22,209 nt of DNA, from the NCBI RefSeq assembly GCF_000281045.1, contig NW_008246158.1:53753-75961 (forward strand), read 5' to 3'. Each line of letters opens with the position of its first letter. Positions within the stretch are counted from its first letter, which is position 1. Source of the DNA: Saprolegnia diclina VS20. Lineage: Eukaryota > Oomycota > Saprolegniomycetes > Saprolegniales > Saprolegniaceae. Below, one piece after another: positions 9,711 through 17,133 of the stretch. The translations under genes and the position numbers were made by a program. The notes under the pieces are model-generated. The model was not told the origin of the DNA. It saw only the letters and a list, made by a program, of their open reading frames with translations, and ran no database searches.

Positions 9711-9724
9711 GCCCGACTGCCACC

Positions 9725-9979
9725 ATGATTGACCGTGCCCTGAACGCGCTTCCGATCCGCGAGGGCGGCAAGGTCTTCGTCGGCGTCGTCCTCGGCCTTG
9801 GCATCTGCGCCGCGCCCATGGTCTACAGTACGTTCGCCTTCTCTTCCTCCTCTCTCGTGCCAACGGTTGCTCGACTAGAGACGCGCCGGGGCCACGACCT
9901 CTTCTCGCAGGAGAAGCCCCAAGCCATCTACGATGCCGAGATCAAGCAGCAGTTTGGCGACATCAAGAAGGAAGAGTAA
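9725..9979 (+). CDS. Small single-pass membrane protein, 67 residues
   Basis: Model: join(9725..9827, 9879..9979). The 51-bp intron starts GTACGT and ends TAG, and has a pyrimidine-rich stretch. The spliced protein has a short N-terminus (MIDRALNALPIREGG), one hydrophobic segment (about residues 17-34, KVFVGVVLGLGICAAPMVY), then a basic KTRRGH and a charged C-terminal tail ending KKEE. I do not recognise the family. The size and the hydrophobic segment followed by Arg/Lys resemble small inner-membrane or ER assembly subunits of respiratory complexes, but that is only a guess. Unusually, the intron is a multiple of three and has no in-frame stop, so unspliced RNA would still be translatable (84 residues). 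The ATG is preceded by GACTGCCACC, a good Kozak-like context. Convergent with RPN13, 65 bp away. Confidence 0.7.
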   Translation: MIDRALNALPIREGGKVFVGVVLGLGICAAPMVYSTFAFSSSSLVPTVARLETRRGHDLFSQEKPQAIYDAEIKQQFGDIKKEE

Positions 9980-10044
9980 ATCGTCATACTATGCATAGAA
10001 CCCATGTTGTCTTATTGTCGACTTATGCCGCATGCCAGGAACGT

Positions 10045-11702
10045 TTAGTCGGTCTTGTTGGCGTCGCCCCACGCTTGGACTGCCGCTAGGAAGGCGCCGA
10101 TACCTGCAGCCGCCATCATGAGTCCTCGTCGTCCTCGACATGCGCGTACCGTCGCCGCGCATGAGCTGCGCGTGCCCGGCGTTGGCGTTCAAGCCAAAGT
10201 TGCTCAGAATCCCGTTAAAGTTGGACGAGTTGAGCGCGTGGCTGAGCGCGCCGACGCACTGCCGCAGCTGCGGCGTCCGCGTCGTCGAGAGCAGCTCGTG
10301 CGGGTTCTGCAGCGTCTCGGGCAGCAGTGGCAGCAGCGCCGCCTGCACCTGAGCGTCCTGAAGCAGCGCAGTGACCGCCGCCTGCTGCAGAAGCGCCGTG
10401 ATCGACACAGGGCGCGTCGGTGCTTGTTGCACCTAGCCATACAGCGTACGTTGGTGGTGTTTTGGATCTTCCCATCTACGTTGAGGGCGGCGGCCATTGC
10501 GCGCTGCAGGTCGGCCAGCTGGATCGACGGGGCGGCCGGCGTCGGGACGGTGGTCGGTGCAGGGACAGGGGCTGAGGGCGACACTACAGATCAAGAATGG
10601 TTGAGAAAGGGAAATCGATTTCGAGTGTTATCGGCTAGGGCGACTGCGGACCTTCGGTATCGTGGGCCGCGTCGTCCTGGACGTCGCGCATGCTCTCTTC
10701 GATCGCCAAGCGCAAAAGCTCTTCCTCCGTCATGTCCTCCATGTTGACGTCTTCGTCGTCTTCGTCGTCCTCGTCTTCGTGGGGCGATGTCGGGACGGCC
10801 GACGGCGCAGGCGACGTCACGGCCGACGCGGTCGCTACACAAGCATCATCATGAGCCATCGTATGGTTCATAGCCCATATTGCATCGTACAAGGGTTGGC
10901 ACTCGCGCCCGTGCTGCTGCCCGGCGGCATCCCCATGTGCTGCAAGATCTGCTGGAGTTCGGCCATCTGCACCGTGCTCGAGCCCGCGCCATCGCCCGCG
11001 CCGTTGCTAATCGCCCTACCATGACCACCATTGAGGGCACATGTGCAACACGAAGTAGGGTACCCGAGCATTTGCATGATGGCGTTGTGGTCCAGAGGCG
11101 CGTTCGGGTCACTGCCATTGGCATTGCCACGGCGCGAGGCGCCCGACGCCGGCGCCGCCGTCTGCGCCGTGTTCATGAGCTCGTCCACCTTTTTGGCTTG
11201 CTCGGCATCCTTCGAGCTGTCCTTGTTCTACGATCCAGCTTGCGTGAGCGACGACATGCCTATGGGAATCTGACCTGCATCCAGAAGAGGAATCGCCGCG
11301 GCGAGCCCTTGTACTGAAGGACGTAGACACGGTCGTCGGCGCGGCCCGTGTCGACCTTCTGAAACGAGGCGTCGTTGGGAAAGATGATAAAGTCCTAGTT
11401 CGCCCACCATGAGCCATCCGAGAAGGCGGCAAGCGTGGGCTCTACATCAGCGACGACGCCCGTCGTGCGGTTCTTCCACTTGAAGTGGAGCAGCTGGTCG
11501 TCTTCGCGGACGAGGAGGATCTTGCCCTTCTGGAGGTCGGGCGTCACGACGAGCTTGGTGCTGCCGGCCTCCTTGGGCGTCGCCGTCATCTTGCCAGCGT
11601 TGAACTCCACCAAGGACGCCTACATGACGGGCTAAGGCCATGCTCATGGCCTTCCTCGCCGCCTACCCGCGCGCCGCCCGTCGTGCCAAAAGCCGGAAAC
11701 AT
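10045..11702 (-). CDS. RPN13: 26S proteasome ubiquitin receptor RPN13/ADRM1, with an internal UIM
   Basis: Model: complement(join(10045..10103, 10150..10432, 10480..10583, 10652..10834, 10891..11015, 11064..11227, 11275..11394, 11446..11619, 11667..11702)), 415 residues (human protein 407). RPN13 docks on the proteasome base, binds ubiquitin through its Pru domain and recruits the deubiquitinase UCH37 through its DEUBAD domain. Pru: about 15-125, with LVEFNAGKM, LLHFKWKNRTTG, DFIIFPND and YVLQYKGSPRRFLFWMQ. The linker is Ser/Ala/Gly-rich. DEUBAD: about 288-410, from IQLADLQRAMAAALN through LLPLLPETLQN to GIGAFLAAVQAWGD. Between them, an Asp/Glu-rich segment carries MTEEELLRLAIEESM (241-255), a textbook ubiquitin-interacting motif with Ala250 and Ser254. 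Seven introns are 46-56 bp and one (10584-10651) is 68 bp. All phases agree. Exon 1 encodes only 12 residues. Confidence 0.93.
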
Positions 11703-12079
11703 GCTGCTATCGTACGGACACAAATGCGAAATGGGATCTGCTTCGAAAGGGACGCCTCCGGATTGGACAAATATCTGACGATTTCGGCGAATCAAAAGGC
11801 GCCATTAAGGGATCCTCCCAGCTCGCCCGATGCGACCGGGCCAAGCAGCGCTGGCGCGTGAGCAATGGGCCTGCAGTCGGCTCATGCGACTAGCAATGTA
11901 CAAGACTACAATCCCTACGTGCTATCGCAGGCCCTTCACGGACCTTATCCTATGCCCATGGTATGACCGTGGCGTCGTTGCTGCCGGCAGTCCGCATGAT
12001 GGGCTCGAGACGACATGGAGCTCGCATCGTAGCGGCGGAAGCCAGGGCTGATGGACATCAAGTAGCGCAAAGCGGCGGC
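11703..12079. other. Spacer upstream of RPN13 and downstream of the kinase-like gene
   Basis: 377 bp with no supported gene. It holds the RPN13 promoter (an initiator-like motif at 11719-11735) and presumably the 3' untranslated region of the kinase-like gene. I see no further repeats or motifs. Confidence 0.45.
11719..11735 (-). promoter_or_regulatory. Initiator + FPR-like core promoter of RPN13
   Basis: On the minus strand CCCATTTCGCATTTGTG matches CATTYY-N-CAWTTT almost base for base. It lies 17-33 bases upstream of the ATG at 11702 and supports the choice of the tiny first exon. Confidence 0.5.
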
Positions 12080-13056
12080 TCATGCGAGATGCAGCGCGTG
12101 CAAGATGGCGGCCAGCGTCGCCGAGTGCGGGTTGGCCTTGTACGCCTTGGTCGCTGCACGCACCTTGTCGAGCGCAAAGCTGTGGCCTTTGGCCATGACC
12201 GCTGCCACGATACGGGGCGAGGACAGGAACTAGTCGTCGTCGTCATCATCAAGCAGCATGGACTACGGCTACCTGGCAGACTTGGGTGACGTTCCGGCGC
12301 TGTCGGCCGTACGTGCATTTCTCGAAGTCGACAAAGACGACTCGAGCACCGACGACGATGATGTGGCGCATTGGGTGGCTCATCTCGGCCTTGTTGATGC
12401 CGAGCCGGTCGAGGGCGTAGCACTAGGAAGGACGATGTGAGGTGCAAGGTACTGCAAGCGGCAATTCTGCAGCGCACTTGGTACAAGACGCTGCGGAGAA
12501 ACCAGAGTGCGTCGCCACGCGACGTCGATGGGGCCTGGAGAAAGGCGACAGCGTCGACGCCGTCGGCGAGGAATTCGCACATAAAGTACCCGTCGCCGGC
12601 GCCAAGAAGGCGCGGCCCCATCGAGATGCGGTTAACGATGCGAAGCCACTTGGTCTCCTTCTCAATGACCTCGATCCCATGCCCGTCGAGCTTCTGCACC
12701 TTGACCAAGGCCGTCCGAAGCTTGTTGACGAAGAGCATGCCACGCTTGCCCGACGCGTAGAACTCGAGCTCCATGGCGCGACCATCGGGCTCGCAATGCG
12801 TCGACGTCACGCGGGCCAGCGCGGCCACGCCCTTCGTCTCGGCCTGGACGAGCGCGTCGATCTTGGTCGGGTCGAGCTTCCAGGACGTGTAGCGCGCGAG
12901 GTGCTTGGAGGTCGTCGTCGTTGGCGCGGTGGGCGCATGGGCTACCGGGTCTGGCCGGCGCATGCCATAGGCCGTCTCCATCGCATGCAGAGCATCGTCT
13001 TCGAGGCAGCGCCGGAAGCTCGGGAGCATGAGCAGCAGCGAGCCGTCGTACTCCAT
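12080..13056 (-). CDS. Minimal protein-kinase-fold protein (COG2112/RIO-Bud32-like)
   Basis: Model: complement(join(12080..12229, 12273..12422, 12478..13056)), 292 residues, introns of 55 and 43 bp. The N-terminal lobe shows YASGKRGMLFVNK (loop-like), LVKVQ with Lys119 in the ATP-lysine position, and IEKETKWLRIVNRISMGPRL with Glu132/Glu134 for the C-helix. A hinge-like YFMCEFLADG follows. The C-lobe has CYALDRLGINKAEM, RHIIVVGARVVFVDFEKC (Asp225 in a DFE motif instead of DFG) and NVTQVCQ. This order matches the small predicted Ser/Thr kinases of prokaryotes grouped as COG2112, and more distantly RIO/Bud32 kinases. I recall no named eukaryotic member, so the substrate is unknown. The splice joints restore VLYQ-CYALDRL and NVTQVCQ-FLSS. 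The first ~45 residues are not conserved-looking. Divergent from RFC3 across 187 bp. Confidence 0.75.
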
Positions 13057-13243
13057 CGTCTGGGGTTTCCAGCCGATTAAAATACAATGGTTCGATCCAC
13101 GTAATAAAATAAATATTTAAATACTTTCGTGATGGTGTACTGTGGTTTTGTATGCATAATTCGCGCGTTGGAATAAAAAGACACGTGTTTTGGACAAGCT
13201 GCGCGCCAATTTCGATTTTTCCTCGGACCCCACAAGTGGCTTG
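13057..13243. promoter_or_regulatory. Divergent promoter of the kinase-like gene and RFC3
   Basis: 187 AT-rich bp between two start codons. On the minus strand ACCATTGTATTTTAATCGG (13073-13091) is an initiator-like motif 17 bases before the kinase ATG. On the plus strand CAATTTCGATTTTTCC (13207-13222) is an FPR-like motif 21 bases before the RFC3 ATG. Further sites: the palindrome ACACGTGT with an E-box core CACGTG (13182-13187), and TTCGCGCG (13160-13167) plus GCGCCAAT (13203-13210), which resemble E2F sites as found upstream of replication genes. Confidence 0.45.
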
Positions 13244-14430
13244 ATGCTGTGGGTCGACGCGCACCGCCCGACGAGCCTCGACCGCCTGGACTTCCATGCG
13301 CCGATCAGCGACCGCCTCAAGCGCCTAGCGGCCTCGGAAGAGCTGCCCCATCTGCTCATCTATGGGCCCTCGGGCGCGGGCAAGAAGACTCGCGTCATGG
13401 CGCTCCTCAAGGAGCTCTATGGCCCGAACGCGCTCAAGACGCGCCTCGAGCACAAGACGTTCAAGCACCCGACGCAGTCCAAGAAGGTCGAGATCACGAC
13501 GGTCGCCTCCAACTACCACATTGAGATGAACCCATCCGACGTTGGCAACGACGACCGGCTCGTGGTCCAAGAGGTCATCAAGGAAATCGCCATGTACCGC
13601 TTGGCCGACACGAACGCGCAAAAGCAGTTCAAGGTCGTCGTCCTCGTCGAAGTCGACCAGCTCTCCAAGGCCGCGCAGCACGCGCTGCGTCGTACGATGG
13701 AAAAGTACACGGGTTCGTGTCGCCTCATCCTCTGCTGCAACAGCCCGTCCAAGGTCATTGACCCGCTGCGCTCGCGTTGCCTTGGCATCCGCATCGGCGC
13801 GCCGACGCACGACGAGGTACTACTGCATCATCTTCCATCGTCTTATGGTGCAGTAGATTGTCAGCGTCCTGCAAAAGGTCTGCGTCAAGGAGAACCTCAC
13901 GTTCTGCGCGCCCTTGGCCATGGAGATTGCGAAAAAATCCGAGCGCAACCTGCGCCGCGCGTTGCTCATGCTCGAGACCTGCCGCGTCCAAACGTACGAG
14001 AGGTGCCATACCGTCCCATGCTCATGCGTGTCTACTAGCTACCCGTTCATGCCCGACCAACCGATCCCGCTGCCCGAGTGGGAAGAGTACATTGCCGGTC
14101 TCGCCAAGGACGTGCTCCAGGAACAGAGCCCCGGGAGTCTCCTCAAGGCCCGCGACAAACTCTACGAGCTCCTCTCCAACTGCATTCCGTCCGACATCAT
14201 CCTCAAGGTCCTGCTTCGCGAGCTCACGTGTCGCCTCGACGACGACCTCAAGCACGAGCTCGCCCACTACGCCGCCTACTACGTCCGTCCATCTCCACCT
14301 CCTCATCTCCTTACCCTCCATGTAGGAGCACCGCCTCCAGTGCGGCCAGAAGGCCATCTTCCACCTCGAAGCGTTCCTCGCCAAGTTCATGACCATCTAC
14401 AAGAAATTCCTCCTCGACTTTTACATGTAA
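13244..14430 (+). CDS. RFC3: Replication factor C subunit 3 (clamp-loader small subunit)
   Basis: Model: join(13244..13816, 13857..13993, 14039..14282, 14326..14430), 352 residues (human 356), introns of 40, 45 and 43 bp. RFC loads the PCNA sliding clamp at primer ends in the nucleus. Family-typical stretches: MLWVDAHRPTSLDRLDFH at the N-terminus, Walker A GPSGAGKKT (41-49), ASNYHIEMNPSD, Walker B-like VLVEVDQLS (the RFC3 lineage has EVD rather than DEAD), QHALRRTMEKY and LRSRCLGIRI (sensor/SRC box). The C-terminal collar follows, with RNLRRALLMLE, QTYPFMPDQPIPLPEWEEY, KLYELLSNCIPSDIILK, AAYYEHRLQCG and HLEAFLAKFM. The frame is open upstream of 13244 but contains no earlier ATG. Its stop is only 14 bp from the stop of the convergent TPX2-like gene. 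Confidence 0.96.
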
Positions 14431-14444
14431 TTAACTGACATCTC

Positions 14445-16487
14445 CTACTCCAGCGCCTTGGTCCTTCGCCGCTTGAGCGCGCGAAACGTGAGCTCGTTCT
14501 TGCGGTACGCCTTGAGCTCGAGTTGCTCCTTGCGCGCCGCTTCCTTTGCCAGCACCAGGCGGGCTTCCTCGTCTTGCTGGCGGCGCTCCTGCTCCTTGCG
14601 GTCGTACGCCGCACGGTCGACCATGCGCCGCTTGAGCGCCAGCGACGGGCTCTTGGCCTCGGTCAAGGGCTTGGTCGATGGCGCGACGCCGACGACGTGC
14701 GTCGAGAGCATGATCGGCGTCGCCTTGACGCGCATCTGGTTGCGCAAGTCGTCTTCGGCCTTTTCGCGGAGGACCTGCATGTGCTCGAGATGGCGCTCGT
14801 GGAAGACGTCGCCGGGGCACTGGAACGGCGCGGCAACTGTCAGCGGCGTCTTGGACTTGACGACAAGCGTGGTGCCCGTGACGATCGGCATTGGCTGCGC
14901 CTTGAAGACGCGCTTGGCGTCATCGTCCTCGAGCTGCTTCTGTTGACGCGCTTCGAAATCCGCCTTGTACTTGCGGTGGCGCTCGAGCGACTTGAGCGGC
15001 GGCGTCTTGGCTTGCACCGTCGATAGCGGCGACCGGCGCGTCTTCTTGAGCGTGCTTGGTTTATGCAAAGACGTTGGTACTGGCGACGCGTGAAACTGCT
15101 TGGCAAGCTCGATCGCGTCTTCGTCGACTTGTGGCACCGCCTTGCGGTACGTCGCTTGCATCGTCGCTCGCTCCATCGTCATGAGGTGGGGCGCGGCCGC
15201 GATCGTAATTGTCTTCTTGGCTACGTCGTGTGGCATTTTGGTGTGCAGTGGGCGCGCCACGAGCGCTTCCGCCGTGACCACGGGCGTCGACGGGTCCATG
15301 TTCTCCTTGTCGTCAAAGCGCGGCTTCTTGGCGCGGTGCTTGGTCTCTAGGAAGGGCGACGCGGGTACCGTGCGCTTGAACGTCCGGGCTGGCGACGCAG
15401 CGCGGGGCTTGCGGCACACGAGATCGGCGGCCGAGATCGGCCCGTTGTTGGTGGTTTCGGCCTCGGTGACGTCGCTGCGACGGGCGCGGGTCGCAGTCTG
15501 CAGGAACGGCGAGTGCGCCGACGTTCGGCGCAAGGGCTTGGAATGTGGGATGCCAGTTACGCGGTCGGGGCGCGCGACAAGCTCCTCGGCGGTCAAGAAG
15601 GCGGCCTTGCGGTCGCACTCGGGCGTGCACGGGTGGGTTGCGTCGTGACCAACGCAGCGCAACGCACCGCGCTTGGTGCTGAGCAGCTCGGGCGTGATCG
15701 GCAGCGTCAGCGGCTTGGTGGATCGCTCGACCATTTGGTGCGTCGACTGCTTCTGCGCGACAAGTCGGTACTTTTCATTGCGAAGCTTTTCCTTTTCGAG
15801 CTCGGCGCGGCGCGCTTTGATGGCTTGGAGCTCCAGCGACGTGTAGCTGAGCTTGGCGTTCGCCGGCTTGTACGGCGTCTTGACAAAGGCCGTCTTGGCG
15901 TCCTCGCCACGAAGGTACTTGGCGTCTGCGCTCGGCGTGTTCAGATCAAAGTGGCTCGGACCGTCAAACGAAATGTCCCCGCTGAACGCACCCTTGGCTT
16001 GCGGCGTCGTGTACACTGCGTCGACCGAGGCGTCTGAGGCCACCAGGTTGGTCTTGGCAGGTGTCATGAGAGCTTCCGGCGCCTCGGGCTCGGTCCCGAC
16101 AGCGACATCATGGAGGATCTCCTCGTGGGCAGGCGCTTCAAGCTCAGAAGCGGCAGTCTCGTCGGTCGCCAGGGTGACAGCGCTCTCCTCTTCAACCACG
16201 ACCGGGGCTTCGTTGACGGCCTCCTCGACGTTGTTGACGTTCATATATGGCGCTTCGTCGTCTTCGCGGGGCTCTTTCTCACGCATCGGCTCTTCCTCGG
16301 CGTCATGTGCTTCGCCTTGGCCGACGCCCTTGGGGTCTTTGCTGGTGGCGTCATCCTCGACGGCTTCATCTTCAGGCGCAGACTCCATCACTAGAGCTTC
16401 GTCCATGTGCATGTCTTCCTCACGCGCTGCCTCCATGAGGCGCTCGGTCGGCGCGGGCGCGATGGCGGTCCGGTCGTCCGTCGTCAT
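14445..16487 (-). CDS. TPX2-like spindle assembly factor
   Basis: An intronless gene of 680 residues. TPX2 proteins nucleate spindle microtubules and activate Aurora A. Evidence: residues 173-183 (SFDGPSHFDLN) resemble the TPX2 Aurora-binding motif (YDAPSDFINF-type). Several TPX2-type units of the form P-x-SP-x-L-x-TK-x-RA occur at 260-278 (LTLPITPELLSTKRGALRC), 321-337, 372-388, 426-443 and 608-624. The C-terminal half has the family's coiled, charged segments with FKAQPMPI (528-535) and PFQCP. Basic clusters such as KKPRF and KRRRTK could be nuclear signals. The first ~140 residues are strongly acidic and low in complexity, an extension not expected in TPX2. Met141 would be an alternative start, but the open acidic frame upstream has the same codon style. 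The protein is intrinsically disordered-looking and the family call rests on short motifs. Confidence 0.72.
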   Translation of the reverse strand: MTTDDRTAIAPAPTERLMEAAREEDMHMDEALVMESAPEDEAVEDDATSKDPKGVGQGEAHDAEEEPMREKEPREDDEAPYMNVNNVEEAVNEAPVVVEEESAVTLATDETAASELEAPAHEEILHDVAVGTEPEAPEALMTPAKTNLVASDASVDAVYTTPQAKGAFSGDISFDGPSHFDLNTPSADAKYLRGEDAKTAFVKTPYKPANAKLSYTSLELQAIKARRAELEKEKLRNEKYRLVAQKQSTHQMVERSTKPLTLPITPELLSTKRGALRCVGHDATHPCTPECDRKAAFLTAEELVARPDRVTGIPHSKPLRRTSAHSPFLQTATRARRSDVTEAETTNNGPISAADLVCRKPRAASPARTFKRTVPASPFLETKHRAKKPRFDDKENMDPSTPVVTAEALVARPLHTKMPHDVAKKTITIAAAPHLMTMERATMQATYRKAVPQVDEDAIELAKQFHASPVPTSLHKPSTLKKTRRSPLSTVQAKTPPLKSLERHRKYKADFEARQQKQLEDDDAKRVFKAQPMPIVTGTTLVVKSKTPLTVAAPFQCPGDVFHERHLEHMQVLREKAEDDLRNQMRVKATPIMLSTHVVGVAPSTKPLTEAKSPSLALKRRMVDRAAYDRKEQERRQQDEEARLVLAKEAARKEQLELKAYRKNELTFRALKRRRTKALE
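15153..15605 (-). repeat. Three-fold protein repeat inside the TPX2-like gene
   Basis: Residues ~295-445 show a repeated pattern: AEELVARP (300), SAADLVCRKP (352) and AEALVARP (406). Each is followed about 15-25 residues later by a SPFL-x-T-x-x-RA type motif (SPFLQTATRA, SPFLETKHRA and the weaker APHLMTMERA). The unit is about 50 residues. It is visible at the protein level rather than as close DNA identity, so the duplication is old or conserved by selection. Confidence 0.55.
15939..15971 (-). other. Aurora-kinase-binding-like motif in the TPX2-like protein
   Basis: It encodes SFDGPSHFDLN (residues 173-183), aligned with the conserved F/Y-D-A-P-x-x-F-x-x-F core by which TPX2 N-termini contact Aurora A. 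The spacing of the aromatic and Pro residues is kept. The last aromatic is Leu. Confidence 0.5.
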
Positions 16488-17133
16488 CCAAAATCCACTT
16501 GTGCCCTAATTCTTTGAATTTGGGATTTGAAAATTCAAATCGAACCAATCCGCGGGCACTGTTTCCAAATACTCACTGTGGATTGGCCAAAATCCTTGGC
16601 ATTTCCATCCCAGCCAATTTTGACCAATCCCCATCTGGTGCACGCTATCTGCAACGTTGCACTTAGCCAGTGTGCCAAGTGATCCAGCCAAGCCTGAGCC
16701 AAGCCGACGATGCTGGCGACAAGGATGATGGGACCCGCTTGATGGCATGTTGCTCTCTCTATGATCATGGATGCATGGTGTCGGCTCTGGACGTGGAAGT
16801 GATGAGGCCGTCGGCCATGGCGGCAGCGAGCAGGCGCATATGCCAGGGCCTTCCTGCACGACGAGACTACCGCTCACAAAGCAGATGGATGGCACGTGCG
16901 ATAGCCATGCTGGTCATGAGCCACATGAGCTTGGCCTGATCGTTGCTGCTCTACCTGCGAGATCGCTGTCCCTGCGGTCGGTCGAGGCTGCCACGCCACC
17001 GCAATCGCTGCTAGAGCGAGCCGCCACCGAAGCTGTACATACAGGATCCTGTAGCTGAGCCATATGCGACGACGAGCGACACCTGCATGGCGTGGCGAAG
17101 CCGAATCAACATGCAGTACTTCTGGATTCGTCG
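16488..17133. other. Spacer upstream of the TPX2-like gene, with inverted repeats and CCAAT boxes
   Basis: 646 bp without a supported gene. The first 140 bp are AT-rich and hold nested inverted repeats (16514-16541) and four CCAAT/ATTGG pentamers in about 85 bp (16545, 16582, 16614, 16624). They lie upstream of the TPX2-like start and are its likely promoter. The remainder to 17133 is GC-rich and would include the 3' untranslated region of the SPX-MFS gene. Confidence 0.45.
16514..16541. repeat. Nested inverted repeats in the TPX2-like promoter
   Basis: GATTTGAA (16524-16531) and TTCAAATC (16534-16541) form a perfect 8-bp inverted repeat with a 2-base centre. The overlapping pair TTTGAATTT (16514-16522) and AAATTCAAA (16531-16539) forms a second one with an 8-base spacer. 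The block starts 27 bp from the start codon at 16487, so it could be a dimeric factor site or a stem in the 5' leader. Confidence 0.5.

Larger units (their letters stand above)
8854..9724. promoter_or_regulatory. Divergent promoter region with a cluster of CCAAT boxes
   Basis: 871 bp between the divergent bL19m (-) and the small membrane protein gene (+). Composition is more AT-rich than the flanking genes and no open frame gives a recognisable protein. CCAAT occurs at 8905, 9031, 9059, 9089, 9529, 9561, 9657 and 8937, all on the plus strand. Three of these lie in a 15-base element GCCAATGGCNTYGCG. CCAAT boxes are the binding site of NF-Y in other eukaryotes. A regulatory role here is inferred. 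Confidence 0.5.

Noticed and set aside
13088-13097. GGTTCGATCC, resembling a tRNA B box
   Set aside because: No acceptor stem, A box or cloverleaf can be formed around it.
13190-13243. Extension of RFC3 upstream to a TTG at 13190
   Set aside because: RFC3 proteins begin at M-x-LWVDKYRP-like sequence, the ATG at 13244 fits, and an FPR-like motif lies inside the extension.
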